Shown: positions 1-11,235 of the stretch, in pieces
Layout: every line of letters starts with the position of its first letter
Position numbering within the stretch: the stretch's first letter is position 1
Assembly (NCBI GenBank): GCA_025618425.1
Contig: CM046852.1
Span: 6,965,566 to 7,029,565, forward strand
Direction: 5' to 3'
Length of the DNA stretch: 64,000 nt
Origin: Heliocidaris tuberculata
Taxonomy: Eukaryota; Echinodermata; Echinoidea; Camarodonta; Echinometridae
The notes under the pieces: generated by a model
The model's input: only the letters and a program-made list of their open reading frames with translations
Database searches by the model: none
What the model was told of the DNA's origin: nothing
Translations under genes and position numbers: made by a program

Positions 1-70
1 GGAGGAGTGGGGTTGTTTTATTTCTGTTCAATTTTCAATTTTTTCATTTTGGGGCCTTTAAGGGGGAAAG

Positions 71-268
71 GATGTTGAGTACTTCTCTGGTATCATCTTA
101 CAACGCAAACACTATGCCGAATGATCTTGTTCAATGTCAATAGACTCATGTTTTGAATATGTCTAGACTGCATGTTTCATTAAATAAATAAATTAACAGT
201 AGAAAATTATTCATTACTATGATTATGAGTCAAGTTTGTAAAATAATTATCCATTGATTATACCCGAG
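71..268. repeat. dispersed duplicate, copy 1
   Basis: Matches 1831-2057 in direct orientation, sharing TGTTTTGAATATGTCTAGAC and TCCATTGATTATACC. The two copies flank the keyword array and MITE between them. Confidence 0.75.
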
Positions 269-340
269 AGTGGGGGAGATGGGGTGAAATCGACCCGACT
301 TTGGGGTCCCTTTTTTTTTTGGGGGGGGGTACTTGTTTTT

Positions 341-610
341 CTGAAGGTTCGTTTTTCCGAAGGTTCATAATTCTGAAGGTTCGTAATTCCGAAATACAAA
401 TTTCCCATAGAAGGGGGAAATATGAACCCTTTTTATTTTCGGAATTACGAAGCCTTAGCTATTTCATTTTCGGAATTACGAACCCTTTTTCATTTTCGAA
501 ATTATGAACCCTTTTTCATTTTCGGAATTATGAACCTTCGGAATTACGAACCTTCGGAGTAACGAACCTTCGGAAATACGGCCTTCGGAATTATGAACCC
601 TCGGAAAAAC
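341..610. repeat. keyword array GGAATTACGAACC / GAAGGTTCGTAATTCC
   Basis: About a dozen variants of CGGAATTACGAACC are separated by short spacers such as CTTTTTCATTTT. The orientation flips from GGTTCGTAATTCCG (left) to CGGAATTACGAACC (right), making an overall inverted arrangement. The same word recurs at 26.5, 27.7 and 28.2 kb. Confidence 0.8.
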
Positions 611-743
611 GACATGTAACCTCTCTTTTGGGGGCTCTGGGGGCTAAGCCCGGCGACAACGTTTAGGCTGACAACCTTTTTGTCAATGACTTAGATGGTC
701 TAAGTAAGTTTAAGGGGTAAAAAATTATGGGTAAAATGGGGTG

Positions 744-1648
744 CACTCTTAAAATGTTGGGTAAATTTAGTTGGGTAACTGCTGGTTGGTTAAAAATATT
801 CCCAATTCTGGGCTATTATTAACCAACTGGACACTCGAGTGGTGTAACCAATATTGGTCAATACTTTTTACCTAAATATTGGGCATATATTTACCAACAG
901 TATTTGGTAATTATGGGTTGGGTACTTGTTGCCCTGTAGTTGTGTAATTTTGTCACATTTCCTTTGCCAGTTGGGTAAATTTTGTTGGGTAACTGATGGT
1001 TGGTTAGAAATTCGCTTTTGCCCAACTTGTGGTAAATATTTTGACCCAATATTGGGGAAAACACTTATATGAATATTCATGAATTTTTAGCAGCGTATGG
1101 TTTGGGGTGGCCCGATTTACTAACTGTCACCGAATGCATAAAAAAATATAAGGGGTATATAAGAGCTTGCACTAGTTTGCACTAACTGGATAGGATAGGA
1201 CTAGGATAGGATAGGTTAAGATATAGGATAGGATAGCTTAAAAAATAGGATAGGTTAGGATTGATTAGGTTAAGACCCAGAAGGACGTAACAAGCAGATA
1301 TCATTTTCTTTTACCTAGGTTGGAGGATAAAGGAAACAATAAATTGGGCAGCTGAATTTGCCCAACCACATGATATTTGTTACCAAACAGCTGAACAAAT
1401 AGAGGATTGGGTAAGATTGGTTGGGCAATAATTACCCAACTGAGAATATAACCAACAGTTGGGCAATTGTAGAGTTGGGTAAAATCTAATGGGTCACCAA
1501 CTGATGGGCAATTTAATTTGCCCAACAACATAGTAAATGGATTGCCCAACATCAGTTGGGCAAATTTTAACCAAAAGTTGTGTGGACAGTATGTTGCCCA
1601 GTGTTGGTTAAAAATTGGGCATTTTTTTGCCCAACTTTTTTAAGAGTG
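744..1648. mobile_element. MITE with TTGGGTAA/TTGCCCAA subterminal words
   Basis: Ends are CACTCTTAAAATGTTGGG and CCAACTTTTTTAAGAGTG, inverted copies of each other. The interior is crowded with TTGGGTAA, TTGCCCAA and CAACTG words in both orientations, at 744-1070 and 1340-1640. A GGATA-rich tandem stretch (1188-1262) sits in the middle. There is no coding capacity. The termini resemble a hAT-type MITE class, but I see no clean target duplication. Confidence 0.65.
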
Positions 1649-1669
1649 TGACTATTTCCAGACAGGCTC

Positions 1670-1800
1670 CTGGCCTAATATGTTTATTGTCTCAGCACAG
1701 AAGTTTTAAAAACATAGTAAGTGCATGATGAGCTAATCTAGGCGCCATTTCGTATAATTCCGACATATTATGCTATATCTCTTCAAAAAAGGTCATAACA
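1670..1800. repeat. interspersed repeat with TTATTGTCTCAGCACAGA
   Basis: Shares TTATTGTCTCAGCACAGA, a CATAGT...GCAT segment and AATTCCGACATAT with 6262-6375. Confidence 0.6.
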
Positions 1801-1830
1801 TAACCACAAGTACGCAGTGTCACAGTCAGG

Positions 1831-2057
1831 GTTATGCTGAATACGTCTCCGGTATCATCTTATAATACAAATTATGAGAACTATGCAGAATGAACATGTT
1901 CAGCATGTTCACTGTCAATAGACGCATGTTTTGAATATGTCTAGACTGCACGTTTCATTAAATACATTAATTAACAGTAGAAAATTATTCATTACCATGA
2001 TCATGAGTCAATTCTTTTTTTTTTTTTTTAGAGAAGTATCCATTGATTATACCTGAG
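1831..2057. repeat. dispersed duplicate, copy 2
   Basis: Partner of 71-268. It carries an extra poly-T run near 2017. Confidence 0.75.
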
Positions 2058-2500
2058 CTACCGTGAATTTTGAGGTCACACACAACAATGTAAATTTCAA
2101 CATTTCAATGTTGAAAAAAAAAAAAAAAAACAAACCCGAACGAGGTACTGGAATATGTTTTTCGAAGTCTCTCTCCCCTCTCGCAGAACATGAGTTCATT
2201 GTAGTTTTTAACCGACATTGTTCCTTGTTATTTGGCTTGTTACCCAACTCTACCTTCAGACAGCCTAGTAAGCCATTATTCCTTGAGATGAAATTGCTGC
2301 CTTTTAATACCTGACCTACCGTGAAATTGGAGGTCACACACCATTATTGTAAAAATCCAACATCTTCACGCAGACATGAGTTCATTGCACTTTTTAACCG
2401 ACATTGTTCCTTGTTATTCGGCTTGTTACCCAACTCTACCTTCAAACAGCCTAGTAATCCATTATTCCTTGAGATGAAATTGCTGCCTTTTGATGAGCTT
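2058..2500. repeat. tandem duplication (~190-250 bp units)
   Basis: Two units (2058-2308, 2309-2500) share TACCGTGAAATTGGAGGTCA-like starts and CCGACATTGTTCCTTGTTAT. The first has an extra poly-A stretch. Confidence 0.75.
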
Positions 2501-2797
2501 GTGCCATTCAATATACTACGATTTATGTGTTTAAACTTCAGTTTTGTTCGTAGGTTTGCCTGTTGAAAGACCTATTTTCCTGTAACATACATAGTTACAA
2601 TATGGGTCAAACCTTGTGCATCAATGTCATGTAATGTTGCACTGAATTCCTTTTGAATCACGTGTATTAAAGGGTGGAACCAGTTACCCGCAGACATTAA
2701 GGACAGTACCACTCTTACTAGATTCAGACTTTTGTGTAAATTAAAACTGTTAGATAGATTTTTAAAAAAAGAAAAGAAAGAAAAAAAAAAAAGAACC
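2501..2797. other. unassigned AT-rich sequence
   Basis: I see no gene or clear repeat here. It ends in an A-rich run before the SINE. Confidence 0.4.
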
Positions 2798-2955
2798 GGG
2801 CATGTTCGCTCAGTTGGTTAGAGCGCCCGCCTCATGAACGGGAGGTCATGGGGTTCGAACCCAGGCCGACTTAAAAAATGCGATCTTCTGCCTCCCAGCC
2901 AGGCGCTCGGCATATCAGAATGGAGAAGGGTAATAGGAACATGCGTTCAAATTTA
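2798..2955 (+). mobile_element. tRNA-derived SINE, Met-like head
   Basis: The head (2798-2871) has box A TTCGCTCAGTTGG, an anticodon-arm region containing CAT, and box B GGGTTCGAACC. The T-stem and 3' acceptor side do not pair well, and a body with CAGGCGCTCGGCATATCAG follows. This marks a SINE or tRNA pseudogene, not a functional tRNA. Confidence 0.6.
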
Positions 2956-3096
2956 ATTTATATGAAACGCCCTCTTGAGACTGATAAAACAAATTGCTAT
3001 TCTACTGCGACTACATCTTGTATTTGAATTTCCCTGCCACTGAAGTTTATGATCAGCTCCTCGACCCTGCCCCCCCCCCCCCCCCCGCTCCTCTAA

Positions 3097-3513
3097 AGGC
3101 CACCGCACACCTTACGATCGGTCTGCGATCCGATTTGTGAAATAAATCGCTATGGCATTAAATAATGGCATTTTAACAAATGAAATCTATCCTATTCAGG
3201 TCCTGAAAAGTAATATGAGTACTAAACATAGGGTTTTGGTGAGCTGTCAGCTTTCTACAGGGAATAAGGGAAAAATTAGTTTCAAATCGTAGGCAGTCGT
3301 ACGATTTTTGTGACTCACTACGACTCGGAGTCGATTTGGCCATTCCACCGACTAGAAAACTCCTCGGCAAAGGCCGTATTATCGATTTTACTATCTGTAT
3401 GACTATTCAGATCCTCAATCAAAAATACTTTTCGTTTTTAAATGATTTGTCAAATGATATTACATTTTCTTCTGAAATCGGATCGCAAACCGATCGTAGG
3501 TGTGCGATGGCCT
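3097..3513. mobile_element. palindromic-ended MITE, AGGCC termini
   Basis: Left end AGGCCACCGCACACCTTACG and right end ...TAGGTGTGCGATGGCCT are inverted for about 40 bp, including CGATCGGT and GCGATCCGATTT. Flanks CTAA and TAAA are each one change from TTAA, so this may belong to the TTAA group. Confidence 0.7.
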
Positions 3514-3573
3514 TAAATGGTAAACTGATCATAAAAAGGGAAAACACTAGTAAACCATTAGTTTAATTAATTC

Positions 3574-4012
3574 TTACATTTGCAGTTGACATGTTTTTAC
3601 ATTTGTGGTAAACAGGTAAAGGGTCTTTCGATATTTTAAGGATTTTAATGGTCAGGAAACCTCACACACACGCATACACACGCACACACACGCACACACA
3701 TATATATCTCATGATAACTGATCTTACATACGTGCATTATGCAAGCAATGAGTTTTGACATTTGCGGTTGACATGTTATGACATTTGAGGTAAAAATGGA
3801 AATTTTTACATTTGTAGGCAAAATGTTTTTTACATTTGTGGTTAAACAGATTTTTACATTTTGGGGCAATTTTTTTTTTAAACATTTGTGGTTATTTTTA
3901 CACTTGTGGCTGACATGTTATGACATTTGTGGTTATTTTGACATTTGCAGGTGCAATGTTTTTACATTTGTGGTTATTTTGACATTTGTGGTAGATTTTT
4001 ACATTTGTGGGC
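3574..4012. repeat. keyword array TTTACATTTGTGGT
   Basis: Roughly fifteen variants of ACATTTGTGGT with GACATG or TTATTTT spacers occur at irregular 15-30 bp spacing. A (CA)n/(TA)n microsatellite at 3660-3712 interrupts the array. Confidence 0.8.
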
Positions 4013-4187
4013 TCTACAGGGGGTTAGGGGGTTCATGATGTTTTCAGCGATTCAACCTTTTCCCTTGTAAATATTTTCTAAAGTTACATAACCTTGCCAT
4101 ATCCTTGTAGTCAGTTTTGTAGCATAATGTCGTTTTTGCTCGGGTCTTTAATCCAGTTGAATTGAATGGTTTTTATTGGTCTGTGTC

Positions 4188-4815
4188 ACTGTGTCTATTT
4201 TTTGTTGCATGACCATATTGCATTTGATGCTAGGAATTTAAAAAGGAGAATAAGCCTTAAAGGTCATGTAAAGTTTTGGTAAGCCCTCAAAAACCGTTCG
4301 TCATATTTCTTCAATTTTTGTTGATAAATAGCAAGATACTAGCAATACTAAGACACTGTGAAGATTTCGCCTCCTAAAGTTTAATATTAAACAAATAAGA
4401 GGCAAAAACTAATTTATGTGCCGGGACAGGCACGTAAAATCCCAACAAAGGCAGCATGTGCTATACACTGTACTCACACGTGTAAAACCAATGATGAGTA
4501 GCTACACAGTGTGCACACACACGCTGTCTCTATGCGAAGCCCCAAGATTGCTGTGCGGGGAGCCGTCGGGGTGGAAGGGTCCTAGCATAATGGTAGTGAT
4601 CAAGCATTCCTTACAGATAATTATTTACACTGAAATTCACCAGAAATCATAGATGGAATACCAAATAATCTCTTACAGACATCATTTGATACAAGGAGAA
4701 CAACATGAGACTATATTTAACATGTTTCTTTCCAATTTTCTTTTTGCTACCAATAGGCTGTACGTGAGCTTTAAAATCCTTCAATTGGCAACACAAAGGT
4801 TGAAAATCTGTGCCT
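4188..4815. mobile_element. fragment of a TTAA-CCCTTT element occupied by another TTAA element
   Basis: The flanks ACCATATTGCATTTGATGC and AATCCTTCAATTGGCAACAC match the uninterrupted copy at 29737-29850. The nested element lies at 4261-4770. Confidence 0.8.
4261..4770. mobile_element. TTAA-flanked non-autonomous element, family I copy 1
   Basis: 510 bp, starting AGGTCATGTA and ending TACGTGAGCT, with perfect TTAA at 4257-4260 and 4771-4774. The empty site at 29805-29808 confirms the ends. TTAA duplication is the hallmark of piggyBac-type transposases. There is no ORF, so it would move in trans. Confidence 0.88.
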
Positions 4816-5524
4816 TTTTTTGTTTGTTTGTTTGTTTGTTTTTGTTTTTTTTTGTTGTTGTAAATGTCCTTCTCGATCTGGGTTGGCGGACTTTGGGATC
4901 TGCTTGTTTTGGGGCTCTGCGCGCATGTGACTGTGTCGTATCCATAGTATATGCATGCAACTCTATGATCGTTTTGAGAATGCGCAGATCCTTAAAACAC
5001 GTTGGTCTCTTTTTCGGTCCAACGGGATAGAGAGGTCCATCTTTCTCAGGGGCCCCACTCACAAGCATAGCTTTTTTGGGTCCCAAATTGCATCATGGTT
5101 GTTCGTCATGTTTGCTATGTCTGTTTTTTGTTGTTTTTTTTTATTAAATTGAATTGAATTAACCCCCCCCCCCAAAAAAAAAAAAACAACAAACAACAGC
5201 AACAAACAAACAAACAAACAAACAAGCAACAAAAAAAAAAGGAAAAAAAAAAGCAGTTACCATATACTGTATCAACACAGATAATACATTGAGAGGATGG
5301 CGACTTCTAAAGATAGCTTCATTCATTGCATTAATTTTTGTCACTGCTCATTACCTATTATAGAACAATATGCTGGGATTATCTCAGTATAGACCGACAA
5401 CCCTACATGAAAGCAATGCTGAAACATAGGACGCCTACTATGTACTGATACAAACATGTCCTTTTGTTTATCAGAGAAGGCCCCGGGGGGGGGGGGGGTA
5501 TAGTGCCCTACCCACTTTTTCAAG
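4816..5524. other. simple-sequence-rich spacer
   Basis: A (GTTT)n run at 4820-4860 and a complementary (CAAA)n run at 5171-5255 face each other. A TTGAATTGAATT LINE-like tail lies at 5148-5160, with poly-C and poly-G runs nearby. No gene seen. Confidence 0.5.
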
Positions 5525-6065
5525 CAACCATAAAGTGCCCCTTTTTATTTTTGTATAGGTGCCCCTCTTCAATTTGATAAATGCCCCATTTTCTCTTTTT
5601 AGTGCTATTTTCCCCTTCTGATAAGATCCCCCTTTTCTCTCCATTTAATGCCCTTTCCCCTATCCTAATAAGTGCCCCTTTTCAAATCTGATGTTTGCCC
5701 CCTTTACCTCTGTTCACCTTTTCCTTTTCATTAAGTCCCCGTTCACCCTCTTATTAAGTGCCCCTTTACCAATCTGATGAGTGGCCCTTCTATACTTCAG
5801 AATAAGTGACAATTTTCCTTTCTTATAAATGCCCCCTTCCCATTTTGAAAAGTGCTCCTTTTCAAAATCTCATAGATGCCCCCCTCCCTTTTGTTTACTC
5901 TTCACAAGTGTCCCGTGCCTTTTTCCCATTTTCACAATTTTCCCTTGATATCAGATCTGAAGAGTACCCCATTTTTAGTTAAATTATGCCCCTTTCACTT
6001 TCTAATAAGTGTTATTTTCCCCCTTTTCATAAATACCACTCATTCTTCATTTCATGACTATTCTA
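5525..6065. repeat. keyword array AAGTGCCCC(TTTT)
   Basis: About eighteen degenerate copies of (A/T)(A/G)(A/T)GCCCC(T/C)TT are joined by TCTGATA- or TTCTAATA-like spacers, period roughly 25-30 bp. No coding sense. Confidence 0.75.
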
Positions 6066-7286
6066 CAGCCCACCTGTAAAGTTGTTCAACTCTAGTTAGG
6101 TGGGCTGTACTTAAAGTACAGACCATCTCGTGTTTTTGTACGAATTTTTCTTTCTTTATTATTTATTATTCATTAATTTTTATCCTTTATTTCTAGCCAC
6201 TTTTTTCCTCGCACAATATGTCTAAAACGGCTTGTTCAAATGTACTCAACTTTGGTACAATGGTAGGTATGGTTATTGTCTCAGCACAGAATTTTTTTGA
6301 CATATAGTCAATGCATCATGACATCCTTTTTTTAAAATTCCGACATATATCTCTGTAATGGAAAGTCATAACATTTTTTATTCATTACTCATAAAAAAGT
6401 GATCCACCATGGGAGTAGTACTATGTTGCATCTTGAACTGGAAACAAAACTGTATTGTTTTTTTGTTGTTGTAGTTTTCGTGTGTGTTGTGTTTATGTTG
6501 TTTGTTTTGTGTAGTTTTGTGTATATTGTGTTTGTGTAAAAAACAAAAAGCCTCCAACATATGTATGCTTTTCATTTCTCTCTACATTGTTATCATATGT
6601 GCAAAAAGGTATAAAGGTTAATTTAGACCACTTTTTTATGGATCCATATCTATTCTTTTCTTTTTTTTCTCTTGTGGGGATAGGCAGCTAAAAATCGTTA
6701 ATCTTTAGCGACTTTCATTTTCGGGGTACGATTCCTCTCTGCGTAGGCTATGTAATACCTGTTTCTAGATATTCTTTAAAAAAAGTTTAAGTGTATTAAA
6801 CGAAGGAGTGGAGAGATCGACTGAGAGGAATTTCTATTTTGAATAGTGAAAGTTGGATTCTAGATAACTTCAGAGCCTGAGAAGTGTGCTGTGGTCAGTT
6901 TCGAAAGAAATTTCATGATAGTGTGTGATCCTATTCAATTTTAGTATTGTAAAGGGTCTGGTATGGGTATAAGAGGAAAGTTCCCCTCCTATAATAAGAA
7001 AATTGTGAGAAAACAAGATGCATAGGCATATATGTACATGGAAGGGGACGTACTAAGAAAATTTATACGTTCTAAAAGACGTACTACCATGACATTTTTT
7101 CTAGCTAGCAGTGGCCAGGGGGTACATAAAATGGATGTCTTTTCGTCTTTATTTCTTTCTTTCTTTCTTTCTTTCTTTTCCCCTTTCCCTTTTTCTTTCC
7201 TTCTACCCCCTTTTTTAATAACTTTCCTTGGGGGGGGGGGGGGCTGCAGCCCCCAATCCCCCTCCCCCACACCAGTACGCCAGTGT
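6066..7286. other. unassigned, partly repetitive
   Basis: 6262-6375 is a copy of the 1670-1800 repeat. 7140-7250 is CT-rich with a poly-G run. The rest shows no gene or recognisable element. No exon 1 for the transporter copy downstream could be found here. Confidence 0.45.
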
Positions 7287-7480
7287 GTATAATGAACTTC
7301 AATCATTAGGTTGTGGGTTAGAATCTCTACCAGATCCAGTATGTCCTTAGAGTGGGCTTTTATCTACAATTATCTCTCTCCACCCAGGATGTGTGCTAAA
7401 TTGCTGCCTAGAACGAGGGGAATATCGAAACCAATAGAACAAAGCGCGTATTGACCCTATATGGTCAATACGTGACATGC
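7287..7480 (+). mobile_element. SINE remnant shared by both transporter copies (copy A)
   Basis: Box-B-like GTGGGTTAGAATCTC is followed by GATCCAGTATGTCCTTAGA and a CACCCAGG segment. The same element sits at the same distance before exon 2 in copy B, so it inserted before the duplication. Copy A has lost the stretch around AAATGGGTAGGCC that copy B retains. Confidence 0.55.
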
Positions 7481-7533
7481 GCCATACAAAAAAAAATTAT
7501 TTAAATGGTTATAATTATACTTTGAAAATACAG

Positions 7534-9514
7534 CTCCACTGGCCAACTATTTGATTCAGCGTTACAACTACCGACGAGTTGTGATTCTTTCGACCTGTCT
7601 ATCTAGTATTGTCTTGGTCGGAACAGTGTTTTTCGTGACAGAATGGGCGATGGTCTTCTGTATGTTCTTGTCAGGTAAGGGAATAGGCATTGGAAGATCC
7701 GGGATGCTTGCTTTTTGCAAAGTTTCGGTTTTCCGAACGTTTGTGATTATTAATGATTCAGTGCGGTAGAAGAGTCAAAAGAACAGCTGGAATACACGAA
7801 TAGGAAGAGAGTTGTAAAATGTAGTGATAAAAGTGTTTACTCTCCCTTTCATGAATTTAGATGTGTTTCTAATTTAAATGTTCTTACTATTAAAACAACA
7901 GTTTGATATAAACGCAGTGACGGCTCCACTAATTGAGTACAAGTTTCAGTACAAAATGTGTCATATTCTCAGAGTAATTCCGTCACTGAAGTTATTTTGA
8001 TGTTTCAGCCTTCAATGTGCAAGGAATGTTATTTTTTTTTTAAAGTCTTCATTATGATCCGACATTGGTTTTATAAATCATTGGGTGGCTGGGTAACAGA
8101 TACCTATGCCATGCGAAAGTTTAAAGCTATGCAGCCTACATGTATGTTTTTCCCTTACCAGTTCCTCATGTTTGACTTGCAGGTATGTGCTTGTCACCTT
8201 TGATCCAGCTGATGGTACTGGCTTTGCGACAACACTTTGAAGATCAGTTCGCTTCCGCATTCTCTGCCTCCTACACAGGAAGTGTGTTTGGAACTCTTCT
8301 GATGCCTTTCATCGCGATGTGGTCATACCAGGCTTACGGACTTTGTGGAGCGATGCTCTGCCTGAGCGCAGTCGGATTAAACCTTATACCACTTAGTTTG
8401 TTGGTCACTCTGACCAGCTTTTCAGGGAATGGATTGAAATCATGCGACAAGCATGGAATGGGACAGAAACCAACCCCTAAAGATGAAGGGACAGCTTCTT
8501 CAGAAAGCGATCCTCTAGACTCAGAAGACACCACTGAGTCAACGGCAACATGTCATTTGTTGCCTTCGTCATCTGCATCTGCACATCCAGATACCAATCT
8601 TAAGGAAACGAAGTACAAAAACGCTGACGAACATGCGGGCACAGATATTCATGATTCCAAGGGAAATAAGAAAATAGCCATTTTGGAATCCAGCAATCGT
8701 AATGACGACGCGTTCACCACTAGACGATGCTCTGACATTACTTATAAGATCCTCGACTTTATCCAGACAGTGTCCTCATACGATACCATGAAGAATGAAC
8801 CTGCATTCTCCCTTATTGTACTTCCATGTCGGTTCCTCTTCGATGCAGTCTACCTAGGATGGCTCGTCTTTATGGTGAATTACGCCCTCTCCGTCGGGAT
8901 TAACACCTCCCACGCAGTGTACCTTCCATTTTCAGCATCAATCGGAGGCTTCTGCGGCCGTCTGATGCAAGGTCTTCTCCTTCATTTGCGTCCTGGGTGG
9001 AGTTCGTTCTCCTTTGTGACGTCTGTCATAATATCATCTCTGGCGATATACGGACACACATTCAGTTCCTCGCTCCTGAATCTCCTCATCTGCTCGCTCT
9101 TGGCTGGATTCGGTCTGTTCAGTGCGGCATCTGCTTACTATTCTATGATTTCTGATTTGGTTGCTGAGGAGAATTTCTCTGGAGCTCTGGCAGCGTCGTC
9201 TTTTGTCACCGGTGTCAGTGTCTTGTTATCCGGGTTATCCGTAGGTAAGCCTGAAAGAAAAGACTGAATTCTGGTAAAGGGGAAAAATAATTTGTGAGCG
9301 TTATCATTCTTTCAATTTTTAATAGATGTCTCACGGTTGCCGTTTTTTTTTTTCTTGCCACATAGGACTCGTGTATGACCTGACGCGGTCGTTCATCGTC
9401 ACATACCGTATACTTGCTGGTGTTCTTGCAGTCGTCTCCGCCATCATGACCGTGTTCCTGTTTTGCTCGACGTCGAGATCGAACGCAATGTTGAAAGCAA
9501 AAGGGTTAAACTGA
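7534..9514 (+). CDS. 5'-incomplete tandem copy of the SLC16-like MFS transporter, probably non-functional
   Basis: Exons equivalent to 2-4 of the downstream gene lie at 7534-7674, 8183-9244 and 9366-9514, with the same splice phases. Exon 2 is the same length. Exon 3 is 9 nt shorter, losing three residues after CDK, and is open throughout. By my count about 85% of exon-3 residues match the other copy, with most changes in the cytosolic loop. No equivalent of exon 1 (TM1) is visible upstream, because similarity to the other locus starts inside its intron 1, near 7287. In the last exon one extra base (TTTTGCTCG against ATTGCTCG) shifts frame, replacing the basic tail with FCSTSRSNAMLKAKGLN. Either it uses a different first exon, or it is a truncated duplicate that has not yet gained stops. 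Neither is shown. Confidence 0.65.
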
Positions 9515-10064
9515 TCATTCGTCGCCCAAATCTCCATTTTTTTTTCTATAAAGAACACTTCTACTTAATTAAAGCAGAAGTGTGGAAATTCACTTTTTAG
9601 GAGTTGAATCCACTCCAGTTATCGTGGAATCAACCCTAAAGTGATGGTTGAATTACTCTGTTATAGTGATTAGTGGGTTTTCTATTATAGGCCAGTTCAT
9701 GTTTACAGTCTGCCCATGAGCAGATAAAGGTCATTACAGACCAAATTGTGAAATACACGGAGACGAAATGCTTGATACCTGCTCATGAAAGTTATTTAAT
9801 CATTATTCATTTATGCACAAGCAGTGCACTCCATGATACACAGGAGGAAGTATTCTTTGATAGGGGGAAACAAAGGCTATTTATGTAGCACCTCCATCGC
9901 TGTGGGAGTGATTATTTATTTATCCTTCTGAACATCATTATACAAGACAGATATCAAAATTCAACAATTTATTAAATCAAGCCTCCACAAAGTTACCGAA
10001 TCCCTTTAACACCAATTGTCTTCGTCCTATTCGCTTCAGCACCGTAACAACAAACACGATAAAC
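9515..10064. other. 3' flank of transporter copy A
   Basis: Part of the duplicated block; its 9550-9670 portion matches 24100-24235. The rest is AT-rich with no gene seen. Confidence 0.5.
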
Positions 10065-10368
10065 ATGATAAAGAAGCCGAAACATGTGGACATGGACAAT
10101 GAAAAAAACCAACATAATAACTACGCACTTTTTTTTTTCTTTTTTTTTTTGTTGATTAGTGCATTCAAGTTAACACCGTCGGCTAATAAAGTTTTAACTG
10201 TACATTATCATTTGTATGTGAGCATGTTCGTTTGTTTGTTTTTCTACGGGCGTTTGGGAAATGAATAAACATGACAATGAAATAAAAACTGATTAAATGA
10301 AAATTGGTTCCATTTAAACAACTTGACTATTTTTCGATTTTAAGTTTTTGATAAATAAAATCTTCATA

Positions 10369-10520
10369 GGCCAGAGGCTGGGGAACGACCGGCTCGGACA
10401 ATGGAAGTGGGTGGGGGGGGGGGGGGGACTTTTTGTTTGGCGGGAAAAGGGTCCCCCCCCCCCACTTCCATTGTAGGAAAAGAAAATCGCGTCCGGGCCC
10501 GTCGTTCTGCCGCCTCTGCC
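10369..10520. mobile_element. long-hairpin MITE with C/G runs
   Basis: Outer arms (GGCCAGAGGCTGGGGAACGA and its diverged complement) enclose inner arms AATGGAAGTGGG/CCCACTTCCATT around poly-G and poly-C. It is present in copy A only. A fragment with GGCGTAGCCAGG and GGGGGCCATGGCC, related to the end of the 41.1-kb element, follows at 10521-10580. Confidence 0.6.
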
Positions 10521-10971
10521 ATAGGCGTAGCCAGGGGGACACAAGGGGGCCATGGCCCTATGCACATCCGCTAAAGCCCCTGTTTGTGGGTGTGTGTAAC
10601 TATGTGAATCCGTGTTTCACCCCACCCCGTCTGTGCTCCCCCCCTTCCGTTCAACAAGTCTACATAATTATAAGTCAATGAATATCTGTTTATCAAGATA
10701 TCTAGGAATTCATTTTCTGACACCCAATCATCTAAACTCCTTTTTAGTGTTTTTTTTTTCTTCCAATTTGTGCCAAATACGTAAGTATATAATACTGTAA
10801 CTGGCATCCACTTGATTCCTAGCGAGAGCTCAACTGCGGAATGTAAGAGTTTTCAAAATATTTTCACAAATTACAATTTATTGCATTTTTAAATATACTT
10901 AAAAGTCTCCTCAGCTTGAATTACGGATGAATTAATAATTGCATTATGAGTCCTCGAGTCTGACAGCAGCA

Positions 10972-11145
10972 CTCTCGGGCGGACCCTTGATTCGCTAAAA
11001 GAGGGGGCACAAATTTAGTCAGGTGACAAGTAACAAAGAAAGTGGCACATTCTTGGAGTTTTTTTCCTAAGGAATAGTTCTCCCAGTAGGGTTTAGGGGA
11101 GGGGGGGGGGGCACGTGCGGTTGAGCCCCCTAAATCCGACAGTGA
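10972..11145. mobile_element. hAT-like MITE in copy A
   Basis: This G/C-run element starts near GGGCGGACCCTTGATTCG and ends near AAATCCGACAGTG. It is orthologous to 25620-25826 and so predates the duplication. Confidence 0.5.
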
Positions 11146-11235
11146 TCATACCAATAATTACGTAATAAGATGGCATGATTCTAAATAGAATGGGTTCCGC
11201 CTCTTTTCTAACCGTAGTCTGTGACTCGAGTACTT

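Larger units (their letters stand above)
7287..11235. repeat. segmental duplication, copy A (transporter exons 2-4 and flank)
   Basis: Matches 21330-25935 in the same orientation and order: SINE remnant, exons 2-4, a shared downstream block (GTTATCGTGGAATCAA...), CTTCGTCCTATTCGCTTCAG, ATGAATAAACATGA, and a hAT-like element before GTGATCAT. Copy A alone has the C/G-rich hairpin at 10369-10520. Copy B alone has the splice-site array in intron 3. Confidence 0.85.

Noticed and set aside
2798..2871. tRNA-Met gene
   Set aside because: T-stem and acceptor stem do not pair, and a SINE body follows.
3660..3712. CRISPR-like or regulatory repeat
   Set aside because: Plain CA/TA microsatellite; no CRISPR array exists in this eukaryotic window.
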